A stretch of 64,000 bases of DNA, from the NCBI RefSeq assembly GCF_014529535.1, contig NW_023503584.1, positions 203,943-267,942 of the forward strand. Direction: 5' to 3'. Numbering within the stretch: the first letter of the stretch is position 1; each line of letters opens with the position of its first letter. Shown piece by piece: positions 22,718 through 37,417 of this stretch. A program made the position numbers and the translations under genes. This DNA is from Bradysia coprophila (taxonomy: Eukaryota; Arthropoda; Insecta; Diptera; Sciaridae). Under the pieces are notes generated by a model. That model was not told the DNA's origin. It did not search any database and saw nothing but the letters and a program-made list of their open reading frames with translations.

Positions 22718-23143
22718 TTGAACTGGAGGTGCAATTTTATCGAACTTTGAAATTAGGAGTGTCAGAGGTGCTGCGTTTGAAAAGTTTGTAATCTCGAAAT
22801 CAATTTGGAAAAATTAAAAATGTTGTCACTCAATTCCACACGTATTAAACGGTATTGTTCACTCAAGTAGAGGTCATAGATTCGTAAACATCATCATCAA
22901 GCTTCAATGGTATTCAGTGGTCAGATAAACGTCTTGACGACGAATATGAGTTTTCGGGGTTTTTTTAGCAGCCGAAAAATTCACAAGAGAACGAAGAAGA
23001 GTCGCAACCATCTAGAACACAAAAGTCTATCGAAACTTTTGTTAGGTGTGCGATTGCTGCTAATTGCTGAGGACTTTCTCACCTCTAATTAGTCGTTAAA
23101 CTTTCTGTAACCCTTATTCTCCCTCTTTCTCCTTTTTATTCCA
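22718..23143. other. Spacer between APC-like gene and Vps55 copy A
   Basis: It contains a 61-codon ORF (22907-23092, +) rich in basic residues that I do not recognise and that does not splice obviously into the Vps55 frame. The pyrimidine-rich run at 23106-23140 may belong to the Vps55 promoter. Confidence 0.4.
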
Positions 23144-23170
23144 ATGAAACTAATAATTTACCACTTCTTC

Positions 23171-23768
23171 ATGCTTCCAATAACGGCATGGACAGCGTAA
23201 GTTGCATTGAAACTAATATGAAAATATGAAATAGAATTGTACCGCCTAACATTGTACACACAGCCTCGTCAGTTTGGCATTCGCTGGCTCAATCGGTATG
23301 ACCCTCATCATCTTGGCTTGTGCACTACCACAATACCAGTAAGTGGCGGGCATCTCACTCACCAAAAACGAAGATACAAATCGCATTTTTTTACTTTCAG
23401 ACTGTGGTGGCCGTTCTTTGTCGTCGTATTTTACATATTCTCCGTGTGTCCAACACTACTGGCCAAACGTTCAATGAACAACAGCCTATCCGGCTCGAGT
23501 CCCTGCTTGGAATTGGCAATTTTTCTCACAATGGGATTCGTTATCAGTAGCTTCGCATTGCCGATTGTTTTAGCAAGGGCAGAAGTGGTGAGTTAAACAT
23601 ATCCAGCCGGGACCTAAACCGTTCAAATTTATGCAAATAATTTCTATTCAGATCATGTGGGGTGCATGCTATTTGACGATCTGTGGAAATTTCGTTGTGT
23701 ATGGAACGATTGTGGGATACTTCTTGCTTTTCGACAGCGAGGACAATGTGTACGGTGGGATGGCATAG
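23171..23768 (+). CDS. Vps55: Vps55/LEPROT family endosomal membrane protein, copy A
   Basis: Exons 23171-23196, 23264-23338, 23401-23587 and 23652-23768 join in frame to 134 residues, the usual family length. Four hydrophobic segments are visible (about 9-29, 37-54, 70-92, 98-123). Family landmarks are LAFAGSIGMTLIILACALP, LWWPFFVVVFYI, the PTLLAKR turn, SFALPIVLARA and WGACYLTICGN. Vps55 works with Vps68 in late-endosome-to-vacuole/lysosome transport, and the vertebrate LEPROT/LEPROTL1 homologues regulate surface receptors. The start is uncertain: an in-frame ATG at 23144 would add nine residues. A second copy on the opposite strand (24906-26566) has introns at identical positions. Confidence 0.9.
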
Positions 23769-23989
23769 CTAATATAAATTTGTGTTTTTTTTGTACCCCC
23801 GAATCTTACCTTTTAATTATTGTAATTCTTCATTGATTTAATCGTTTTTGTTTTTGTTTTTCTTCCGAGTGAGAATAGAGCAGACTTTTTGGACCGTGAA
23901 CAAATTGGTTTTCTTATATTTTTTTCAGATTCCAAGAAAATCTAAGTTTGTAGCAAAAGGACCATAGAGAAGAGCTCTAGCGAAATTAC

Positions 23990-24430
23990 TGACTTGGGCA
24001 CTATAACCTACTATTGGTTTTGGTCTCCTCCAGTAATCTTCTCCAATCGGACCTATTCCGCGCCAACGTTCTCTCCTGCTTTTAGATCCGACTCAACTGC
24101 ATTTTTCCATCGTGTTTTTGGTTTTCCTGGTCTGAGGCTACCATCGGAATTTGTCTTTAGCGGTTTCGAGGCCACACGTGCCTCATCCATTCTGGATCTT
24201 TGTAAAGCTGATACAGCCCATGGTTGTATCTTCTTCGCGAAATGCCGTTCACATTGACACCTTCAAAAATTGATTGAGTAATTATGCTTTCAAAAAGCAA
24301 AACTGTCTTTTCGTCTCGTCGTGTCATGCACCAAGCTTCCGATCCATATGCTACAACTAGTCGACCAGCGATCTGTACAGTTCACACTTAAGGTTGCGTT
24401 GAGTGTTTTTGACCGAAAGAGTTTTGGAAG
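23990..24430 (-). pseudogene. LINE (non-LTR retrotransposon) 3' relic
   Basis: Read on the minus strand, the fragments VVAYGSEAWCMTRRDEKTVL, RMDEARVASKPLKT and RPGKPKTRWKNAVESDL, then DWRRLLEETKTN in a shifted frame, form the conserved tail of non-LTR reverse transcriptase proteins. Frameshifts and stops separate them, so it is a dead 5'-truncated copy. It lies between the 3' ends of the two Vps55 genes. Confidence 0.8.
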
Positions 24431-24905
24431 ACTGATCTCAAGGGTACTGAGGGTTCTGTTGGATCATTAGACAGTATGTGTAACATGGGCCAGAGTTCCG
24501 CTAAGGTTGTAAGGTTAAAATTATTTCAGATGATTTGTACGTCTCACGACAATCTCCAGAGCAGCAGCGCAACCTTTTCATGAATTCACTGCAATTTCGA
24601 AATCTTACCGAGCAGGTCATGTGTAAGACTTTTCTAAAATCAAATTCGACTACGTTTCTATCGAGTCACGTTTCAGAATGAGCCTTAACACGCTTCAATG
24701 ATCACGGTAGGCCGCAAAAATTGAACACACTAAGAATAAGACATCCTCACCAGTTCTGTTCTATCCATCTTTGGCACTAACAAAACACGATTTCATTTTT
24801 TGTATCAATATAATGTCTCCAAAAGAGTTGTGACTGTTCGTCTCCATAATTTAAGCTCACTTATTCGATTAAACAAACTACTTTCTCTATTCCTAAACGT
24901 TTCCT

Positions 24906-25652
24906 CTAAAAACCTCCTCCGTATTCAAAATTGTCACCGTCCATCATTGCAAAGAAAGCAAACATTGTGAGGTAGACAATAACGTTGCCTGTGATTGTTA
25001 AGTAGCAGGCAGCCCATAAAATCTGCAAACCAAAAATTGACTTGCTGATGATCCGGAATATCGAGAAATATTTTTCAAGCTTACCGTTTGACTACGAGCC
25101 ATCACGATCGGTAAGTAGAAACTGCTCAGTACAAATCCAACCGTTAAAAATATGGACAGGTCAATGCGCGCTCGGGATTCAGATCGTTTTGCGATTATCG
25201 TTGGCAAAATGGCCAGGATGTAAAAGGCGAAAACGAAAAATGGCCACCACAAGCTGGAAGAGAAAAGCTTTTTTTAGTTTTAGACTTAAATCAAAATTCT
25301 ATTTAGACAGACACAATTTAAAGGGAGAGACTGTCAAACGAAAAACGTTCGATTTATATATACCTGTAAGAATATCTAGTTGTTTCAGGCGTGGTTGTAT
25401 ACATGTACAGAAGTAGTACTTCAGAGAAGAAGCAAGTTAATTAAAAGTCACTAGAATTGAGGTACAGTCGGGGAAATTATGGTTAAACAGGGAAGTGACA
25501 GGGTCAGTAACTGGGGGGAATAAGCCTACCGTTTCAAGCCAATCAAGTAAGATCAGATTCTTCTTCGATTTTTTTTTCTCAGTATCCTTTTTGAGAGTTT
25601 TCAGCTGAGGTACGCAATAGACACAGTCCCTCCAATAGAACAATGAAAACTA

Positions 25653-25684
<32 letters not shown>

Positions 25685-26566
25685 TTCCATTGTTGTAGCG
25701 TAAATGGAGTGAAGTGCATTTCGTGCTTCAAGCGTGAATCGCACTAAATTCCGTTTATTCACCGTTTTAAAAATAACAATGAAAATGGCTCGCTATTTCC
25801 ATTGTTATAGCGTAAACGGTGAGTAAACGAAGTGTATCGGCACTTGAGCTGCACTGTAGAGGGCGTAACGTTTCTATGAAAAATTCAGTATACGCAAAGA
25901 TCACGAGTTGTAATGTCTCTCATTTTTCCATATATTTTTGACGTTTCGTGATCTTTGCTAAATGGTGTAGCCAGCTTGCACCTCAAGGTGCCAATAGTTC
26001 GATTCGTGCTTTAAGCTTAATCCGTACTTGCCGTTTAATGAAGAGATAGATAGAGAGCAGCTCTCACTGTTTTTTTTAACAGTCAGAAAACGGAGTCAAG
26101 TGCGGATTAGGCCTTACTATCAACACAAATTTAACGAACTTTTTATCCAACTGAAGTGGTTGCATCAGAGTCTGCATTCATGAAATATATTTTCATCGTT
26201 CCAAAAATCGCTTTTCCCTATTTATTGGCTCTCTTTCATTCATCGGGCTATTTTGTCTGATTTTAGATCACACAGAATTCGAGGAGCTGAGCAGCGGCTT
26301 GTATAGCGCGACAACACATAATATGTACACTGAATTAATAGACACATTTATCTTCAAAAGAATCAACGCTACGTTTTCGCTATCACAGTCATGAATAATT
26401 TGCTTCAGTAATCGTGTCATTAAGTTAGTACACAATCTATGTAGTCCCTAAACTCACTAAAACAATGGATACTAGAAAGCTTCGTACTCACTTAAATTGT
26501 GGAAGTGCACAAGCCAAGATAACGAATGTTATCCCAATGGATCCACCGAAAGCAAGACATACCAAT
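24906..26566 (-). CDS. Vps55: Vps55/LEPROT family protein, copy B (first exon not found)
   Basis: On the minus strand, exons 26566-26492, 25253-25085 and 25022-24906 join in frame and encode LVCLAFGGSIGITFVILACA, NLWWPFFVFAFYI, the PTIIAKR turn, SSFYLPIVMARSQT and ILWAACYLTITGNVIVYL, ending in EYGGGF and TAG. Exons 2 and 4 are exactly as long as in copy A (75 and 117 bp); exon 3 is 18 bp shorter, losing part of the loop after AKR. Intron phases are the same. The family normally has a short first exon ending KA or TA before this; I could not find it. The acceptor CTTTCAG before exon 2 shows that one must exist. Intron 2 is 1.24 kb and filled with (CT)n and simple repeats. The role should be the same endosomal function as copy A, but sequence divergence suggests specialisation. 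Confidence 0.85.
25652..25688. repeat. (CT)n microsatellite in Vps55-B intron
   Basis: A CT dinucleotide run with one A interruption. Next to it are two related segments, each with CCATTGTTGTAGCGTAAA or CCATTGTTATAGCGTAAA, spaced about 100 bp apart. Confidence 0.9.
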
Positions 26567-27003
26567 CTGAAAGGTCGGAAATCACTAATTAGTTACGAAA
26601 GCCGGTTACAATATATTTACAATTATGTTACCCTTTTCAACATATTAAAGTTTTGACAACGAAAATGAGTCACATCGCATACCGAAAAGGAACACACAGC
26701 ACCGAGAAAGAAATTCATTTGAAATTAGAGAACTATTTTAACGAACAAATAGCATTGGAATATTGGTGAATGAAGTGAAATTCGATTCTCCATGGTGAAT
26801 TTCAATTTGTTTGTTCGCCAAAATGTTCATTAATTTTACCTTTTAGCTCCATTGTGTGTATTTACGTTTTTTCTCTGATTTATTTTTACGATTCTTAGGT
26901 TGGCGATAGTGACACATAGATTTCATCGAATGTAGGCAGTGGTGACCGCTTTGATGGTGAATAGACAGTGTTAATGTCAATGAATGTACAAACCGTACAA
27001 ACC

Positions 27004-27151
27004 ATGTATGGTCTATCCATACAAGTCGGAGGAAATAGCGATTTCATAATACACAAATTCACTTCTCAATGATTTGCATTGAAAGGTGCGTTTGTTTATA
27101 TGAAATCGCTATTTCATCCGCTCCATATAAATTTTGACATTAGACCATACC
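27004..27151. mobile_element. MITE-like hairpin with GGAAATAGCGATTTCATA arms
   Basis: GGAGGAAATAGCGATTTCATA is answered by TATGAAATCGCTATTTCATC, and the outer flank TGTATGGTCTA by TAGACCATACC. About 150 bp, no ORF. Just downstream, GTCATCCGTTTT at 27187 mirrors AAAACGGATGAC at 27280, a second small hairpin with TTGCCTCC/GGAGGCAA. Confidence 0.7.
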
Positions 27152-27731
27152 TTGTGTAACAATTCATTGGTTAATGTGGACTCGAGTCATCCGTTTTCAT
27201 TGTGTTTTGCCTCCGCAAACGTGATAGTTGTTATTTCGGTCATTTTGATATCAAATGCCAACTGTCATGTGCATGGAGGCAAAACGGATGACTGTGAATT
27301 CAGACTTAAAATTAACTGGTTTTTCCCCTGGTTTTACGCTCTTTTAACATTGTATAAGTGAAACTCTTACTTTGCTAGAATACCACTAGTGTTCAAGTTG
27401 TTTAAGAATGAAAAAATGAAATGCTAAAACTTCATCCAGCTTATTATGAAATAGAGATTCAAGCCACTTTTCATCTAATTGACCGATGGCTACTGCCAAA
27501 GATACAAGGACAACTAAAAAAGTTGCTCTACATAATTGTCAGTCTAACGATTATACAGAAGATCGTCATTGAGATCGGAAGTGACTTTAAACTCGGTTGT
27601 TCGACATTTTCGCAAAATTCATTCTTAAGGGAAGTTCAAAAGTACCAATGAAAGAACACAAGAATCCGCTGTGCCTTGAACTTGAGCCAACAGTAAGGTT
27701 CTGGAAAACTTTCAGAATCTTGCCTACAATA

Positions 27732-27922
27732 GGTTTGTTCCAAGTAACTGTAAACACGAAGTTTGACAACCCGAACAACGACAATTTCATCCGCAGCAAC
27801 GTCGCTTACGTGATATTTCATACAAATCGAGCAATGTCGCCTGCGCGATTTACACAGAAATATTATTGAGGTTATGGTTCTGTGGATGAAGTTTGACAAT
27901 TCATATGGCCTTGGAACAAACC
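27732..27922. mobile_element. TA-flanked MITE with GGTTTGTTCCAAG ends
   Basis: GGTTTGTTCCAAG at the left and CTTGGAACAAACC at the right form the termini. TA precedes the left end and follows the right end, as expected for a TA target duplication. ACGAAGTTTGACAA occurs near the left and GATGAAGTTTGACAATTC near the right in direct orientation. 191 bp, non-coding. Confidence 0.75.
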
Positions 27923-28136
27923 TATCGCCATTCACTGCATTTAAGAAATGCTGCCAACACTGCTCGAATCTCGAAATGTCAATCATCTGGGAGGGGAGAT
28001 GATGAAGACGTCAAAACATTCTTCCTTCCGTTCAGTTGAATCGCGTTAAATGCCAGTGGTAAACAAAATACTGAGCAAAATACGAGGAACGTTGGTTTTG
28101 GTTTAATTTGAAAGCATTTTTCGAGCGATTCACAGA

Positions 28137-29478
28137 ATGTATGCGCTAAGTTCACAGCGACGTTACTGGACATTCGGCAGCGAGACCGAAATTGATGAAT
28201 TGCGACAACAGCAAAATCAAAATTTCATTTCGAAGGCAACGCAGGGTCGTGATATTGATGTAAGCAAAAAATTTTGATTTTTTTTGTTTTTGTCGGTGAC
28301 GATTCAACAGTCATACGCATTCAATGGATTCACAGGAAAACAACTTAGGTCATGTCTATCTAACGCCCAGCGAAGAAAAAGTTCTGCTCAAAAGCTATGA
28401 GCTTCATTTGCGGGATTTTTGCAGGCGATTCGAACCCCCAATGCCGAAATGTATAGTCGGTACGGCGTTCCATTACTTCAAACGGTTCTATTTGAATAAT
28501 TCCACCATGGACTATCATCCGAAGGAAATATTGTAAGCGAATCCCGAATCAGTGTACCATGTGCTGTCTCGTAAAACTAATTTTTTTCCCGTCCATTCCA
28601 TCAGAGCCACTTGCGTGTATTTGTCATGTAAAACGGAAGAATTCAATGTCTCAATATCGCAATTTGTCAGCAATATCAAAGGCGACAAACAGAAGGCGAT
28701 GGACATCATCTTGTCGAATGAATTACTGTTGATGCAGCAACTGAACTACTATCTCACCGTCCACAATCCATTCCGTCCGATAGAAGGATTCCTAATTGAT
28801 ATAAAGACACGCTGTTCACTGCCGAATCCGGAACGGCTCCGGGCTGGAATTGATGATTTCATCGACAAGACATTTTTAACCGATGCGTGTCTTCTGTATG
28901 CTCCGTCGCAGGTATGCTAAAGGATGAAGATTTTTGGTTCGCAGGCAGTATTGATCAATCCCTTTCGATTCCACTTTAGTTGGCCCTGGCAGCAGTTTTG
29001 CATTCAGCCAGCAAAGAGCAATTGAACCTCGATAGTTATGTAACCGAATGTTTGTTCCAAAATGCCAAGGATAAACTTCAGCGCCTTATTGAAGCTGTTC
29101 GAAGTAAATGAAACATTTTTTTAATCGAAACGCATGCACAAGCCTTGCTCATCTACCCAAAAATTCTTTAGAAATTAGGTCAATGGTAAAAACTATCGAA
29201 CAACCCGATAAGACATTCGTGCGCTCACTGGAGAAGAAATTGGACCAGTGCCGCAATCAGGAAAACAATCCCAATAGTCTGATGTAAGTGGTTAATTTTT
29301 GGGTTCGACAGGGGTTGCTCAGCATTCCAATATTCGTTTCAGATACAAGCAAAGAATGCAGAAGATGCTGGACGATGAAGATGATATTGAGTTAGGTTTG
29401 GGATCGTCGGTTCAATTGAACGTGAACGCAACGGAAGAAGTACACGATGCGTCGATGTTAAGTGTTGATTTGAATTGA
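28137..29478 (+). CDS. CycH: Cyclin H (CDK-activating kinase / TFIIH subunit)
   Basis: Exons 28137-28259, 28336-28532, 28605-28911, 28980-29103, 29172-29283 and 29343-29478 join in frame to 332 residues; human cyclin H has 323. The N-terminal MYALSSQRRYWTFGSE matches the family signature. The first cyclin fold (about 50-165) includes FCRRFEPPMPKCIVGTAFHY, KRFYLNNSTMDYHPKEI and TCVYLSCKTEEFNVSISQFV. The second follows, with LLMQQLNYYLTVHNPFRPIEG and LLYAPSQLALAAVLHSAS. The protein ends in an acidic tail. With Cdk7 and Mat1 it forms the CAK complex, which phosphorylates cell-cycle CDKs and, in TFIIH, the RNA polymerase II tail; it acts in the nucleus. Introns are all 60-76 bp. No AATAAA is obvious close to the stop. 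Confidence 0.97.
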
Positions 29479-29832
29479 ATATATTGTGATGGTTTCGATA
29501 GTCGAAATTTTGCTTTCCATAACCTGTTCAGAAGGGGAAAAGTATTTCATGGAACTGGAGGAAATTTATTGATTTCTTCGCTGCGAAAACGGTAAGTACG
29601 TCTGAAATTTCTGGATCGTTTAATTTGGTGGCTTGGCAATTTGTTGTTTGAGTCTCAGGAGTAATTTACGTTTTACAAATTATGCTGCACTTTCCGGTAA
29701 CCAAATTCTGCAAGCCTCTTTTTTGTCGATATCCCCAAAAGTTAACAAGATTGTTCAGTGGAAAGAAAAAATTTTGTTGACCTTCTCGATGACGACTGAC
29801 GAAAAGGAGATTTACGAACAGTTCACGAAATG

Positions 29833-30164
29833 ATGTTAATGAATTTTCCTCGAAGAATTGACACGGAAAGCCGCTCTACGTTCCCCTGCGATGAAACGAA
29901 ATTATTGATTGAAAATTATCTGGAACTGCAAAGCCCAATTGAAGTGAAGACTTCTGAGTCTAATCGGTAAGTCTAATCGAACTCTTTATTTCCCCGATGT
30001 CAGCTCGACTTCAGATTTCATTCAACGACAGAACATTCAATGCATTCTTCGTATCGTCAATATTTCGGCCATGGCACACGTCCAGCCAATCGTATATTCT
30101 TCACGGTATTTACTTCACCATATCTGGTAAATCGGGGGCAGATGCAGATAATCGTGTATTTTGA
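29833..30164 (+). CDS. Possible small two-exon gene downstream of cyclin H
   Basis: Exon 29833-29966 (MLMNFPRRIDTE to ESN) ends at a good donor, CG|GTAAGT. Exon 30032-30164 begins after CAACGACAG and joins in frame to give FNAFFVSSIFRPWHTSSQSY and further residues, then TGA, about 88 residues in total. I do not recognise it. The residues are not repeat-like and the intron is the usual short size, which is the reason for listing it. An upstream ORF at 29633-29833 ends four bases into it in another frame and may be an earlier exon. A continuation beyond 30105 through GTATTTAC is also possible. Confidence 0.3.
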
Positions 30165-30566
30165 TTGCAAAAGGATTTTTTGAGTATTTTCTAGGATTTG
30201 AAAGGATTCTTCTCGTCAATTTCAAAAGACTTTCAAGTGATTTTACAAGATTTTCTAGGATTTTCTTAAAATTGGAAGGAACGGTATGTCAAAATCTGGG
30301 TCCCCATTCTCATACTCTAGGAATTTGTAACTTGACACCGTATTGCATTTGTGTGTCGGCTTCTAAAGAGCTTCAAAGCTTTAAGCTTCTTCTGTATTCC
30401 ACCAAATAAGGTAACTTTTTTCCAATGGAATCCAAAAGAGGCTCAAAGCATTCGAAAGTTCTTGAAAGTACACAAACAATGCGTTGTTTCGAATTGACCT
30501 CCTGTCTTACTACACAATGGAAGGAATTTGATATCAGTCAAAAAAACCCTTAATGGGTAAATGTGA

Positions 30567-30905
30567 CGTAAGTCCTTTATCTTACTTACAAAATAACTGA
30601 TATCGCTGAGGGTGACGCAATGTGCGTCGTACGCAAAAGTTTTATTAAAAAAATGACTCAAAAAATTTGTGAAAGAATATTTTACAAAAAGAAATTTGCG
30701 TCACAAGTGGCAGATGAGATATTGAGGAACGTATTGTTAGGAAAATGGTTGAAAAATGTACTGAAAGAATTTAAACGGAAGAAAACCGAATCACTTGTGA
30801 CGCATTTTTCAATTTTTTTTTATAAAACTTTTGCGTACGACGCACAATGCGTCACCCTCAGCGATATCAGTTATTTTGTAAGGAAGATAATGGACTTGCG
30901 TAAGT
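30567..30905. mobile_element. Fold-back element, TGCGTC/GTGGCAGA family (copy 1)
   Basis: The left arm (CGTAAGTCCTTTATCTTACT, then ACTGATATCGCTGAGGGTGA) is mirrored by the right arm (CACCCTCAGCGATATCAGT, ending GGACTTGCGTA). The inner part holds TTTGCGTCACAAGTGGCAGA, and CACTTGTGACGCA on the other side. It shares its GATATCGCT...TGACGC segment and TGCGTC...GTGGCAGA core with 35119-35637. The plus and minus ORFs over it (30443-30661, 30620-30955) mirror each other and are not genes. Confidence 0.75.
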
Positions 30906-30954
30906 ATGTCATTTCGACAACATCAAAAAACCTTATGGAAATTAAAAAATTCTA

Positions 30955-32235
30955 GAGAAATCAGTCTGAATCCCAAAATCTAGAAACCAATCTTGGTACA
31001 CCTCACTTATATCGAAAATAACCCAAATCCATCAGAGGGAAGTTAGGAAGTGCCAGAGGAATCATCTGTCATTCCAAAATTTAGGAACCAACCTTGGAAC
31101 ACCTCACTCATGTCAAAAATAACCCAAATCCATCAAAAAATCCGATGGAAGTTAGGAAGTGCCAGAGGAATCATCTGTCATCCCAAAATTCAGGAACCAA
31201 CCTTGGAACACCTCACTCATGTCGAAAATAACCCGAATCCATCAAAAAATCCGATGGAAGTTAGGTAGTGCCAGAGGAATCATCTGTCATCCTAAAATTT
31301 AGGAACGAACTTTGGAATACCACTAATGTCGAATATAACCTAAATCCATCAAAAAATCCGATGGAAGTTAGGAAGTGCCAGAGGAATCATCTGTCATTCC
31401 AAAATTTAGGAACCAACCTTGGAACATCTTACTCATGTCGAAAATAACCCAAATCCATCAAAAAATCTGATGGAAGTTAGGAAGTGCCGGAGGAATCATC
31501 TGTCATCCCAAAATTTAGGAACCAACTTTGGAATACCTCACTAATGTCGAATATAACCTAAATCCATCAAAAAATCCGATGGAAGTTAGGAAGTGCCAGA
31601 GGAATCATCTGTCATTCCAAAATTTAGGAACCAACCTTGGAACATCTTACTCATGTCGAAAATAACCCAAATCCATCAAAAAATCTGATGGAAGTTAGGA
31701 AGTGCCGGAGGAATCATCTGTCATCCCAAAATTTAGGAACCAACTTTGGAATACCTCACTAATGTCGAATATAACCTAAATCCATCAAAAAATCCGATGG
31801 AAGTTAGGAAGTGCCAGAGGAATCATCTGTCATTCCAAAATTTAGGAACCAACCTTGGAACATCTTACTCATGTCGAAAATAACCCAAATCCATCAAAAA
31901 ATCTGATGGAAGTTAGGAAGTGCCGGAGGAATCATCTGTCATCCCAAAATTTAGGAACCAACTTTGGAATACCTCACTAATGTCGAATATAACCTAAATC
32001 CATCAAAAAATCCGATGGAAGTTAGGAAGTGCCAGAGGAATCATCTGTCATTCCAAAATTTAGGAACCAACCTTGGAACATCTTACTCATGTCGAAAATA
32101 ACCCAAATCCATCAAAAAATCTGATGGAAGTTAGGAAGTGCCGGAGGAATCATCTGTCATCCCAAAATTTAGGAACCAACCTTGGAACATCTCACTCATG
32201 TCGAAAATAACCCAAATCCATCGAAAAATCTTTTG
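30955..32235. repeat. 109-bp satellite array, about 11.7 copies, with a 218-bp dimer
   Basis: TGCC(A/G)GAGGAATCATCTGT recurs at 31052, 31161, 31270, 31377, 31486, 31595, 31704, 31813, 31922, 32031 and 32140, giving 109-bp steps with one of 107. From about 31377 the units alternate: type 1 has TGCCAGAGG...GTCATTCC and CATCTTACTCATG, type 2 has TGCCGGAGG...GTCATCCC and ACCTCACTAATG. This makes a 218-bp higher-order repeat of about four near-identical dimers. The first and last units are more diverged, the usual pattern at array edges. No coding role; the ORF at 31050-31268 is a product of the repeat. Confidence 0.95.
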
Positions 32236-32544
32236 AAAATTCCATTCTTATTTTTGGGCCATTATTAGCCTATAACCAAAATTTCAGGAAAATCTATAGA
32301 AATGTTTAGGAGTTGCTGGATCCACTTTTCCATAGGAACTAACTAAGTAACTAACTAACTAACGTAGGCGATTTGCGTTATCTAAAAATTCGAGATTTTG
32401 CTAATTTTCATACAAACATCAATATTTCGAAGTTCAATATCTCGGCCAATTTTGAAGCTGCAATAACGTGTGATAGCTCGTTGAACTCGTATGGATTCCT
32501 AGATTCTAGATATTCTAGTTTGGGGGTCGTTGGAGTTAAGGAGG

Positions 32545-32655
32545 AGAAGTCAAAAAGTTGCTGTAAATATGCTCCGCCGTCCTCAATTGTTTTTTTAAAA
32601 CCATTTTGATAGTGGACTTGCGTCACGCCCGCTTACTAACGTGCGGGCATGATTT
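32545..32655 (+). repeat. 110-bp repeat upstream of Su(z)12 (direct copy)
   Basis: It runs from AAGTCAAAAAGTTGCTGTA through CCACTTTT-like sequence to a GC-rich hairpin, GCCCGC-TTACTAACGT-GCGGGC. An inverted copy is at 39420-39530, so the two flank Su(z)12 about 6.8 kb apart in opposite orientations. It could be the terminal repeat of one large element or two independent insertions of a small one. Confidence 0.7.
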
Positions 32656-32693
32656 CGTATCCAGATGAGTAAAATTATCAGACTCATTGAAAC

Positions 32694-32731
32694 CACGGCA
32701 GAGTTAAGTTAGTTTATTTTACTCTGCCGTG
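32694..32731 (+). promoter_or_regulatory. Perfect hairpin 28 bp upstream of the Su(z)12 start codon
   Basis: CACGGCAGAGT and ACTCTGCCGTG are a perfect 11-bp inverted pair around a 16-base AT-rich loop. It lies in the 5' UTR or core promoter of Su(z)12. It is next to the TE-like 110-bp repeat, so it may be part of an insertion. A regulatory role is not shown. Confidence 0.4.
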
Positions 32732-32758
32732 ATTGAAACTTATTATTTCGAAAAAATA

Positions 32759-37417
<4,659 letters not shown>

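Larger units (their letters stand above)
26567..28136. other. Spacer between Vps55-B and cyclin H
   Basis: This should include the missing first exon and promoter of Vps55-B (minus) and the promoter of cyclin H (plus), a probable divergent arrangement. It contains the hairpins at 27004-27151, 27182-27291 and 27732-27922. The 116-codon minus ORF at 27636-27986 mostly overlaps the last hairpin and is not convincing. Confidence 0.5.

Noticed and set aside
26840..26852. ATGGAGCTAAAAG before GTAAAA (minus) as first exon of Vps55 copy B
   Set aside because: It leaves one base, while exon 2 needs two bases before TTG GTA; joining would break the conserved frame.
27636..27986. 116-codon minus-strand ORF and overlapping 90-codon plus-strand ORF
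   Set aside because: Mostly inside the TA-flanked hairpin 27732-27922; residues are not family-like and no exon partners were found.
30955..32235. CRISPR-like regular repeat array
   Set aside because: The units are contiguous 109-bp tandem copies without variable spacers, in a eukaryotic context. It is a satellite.
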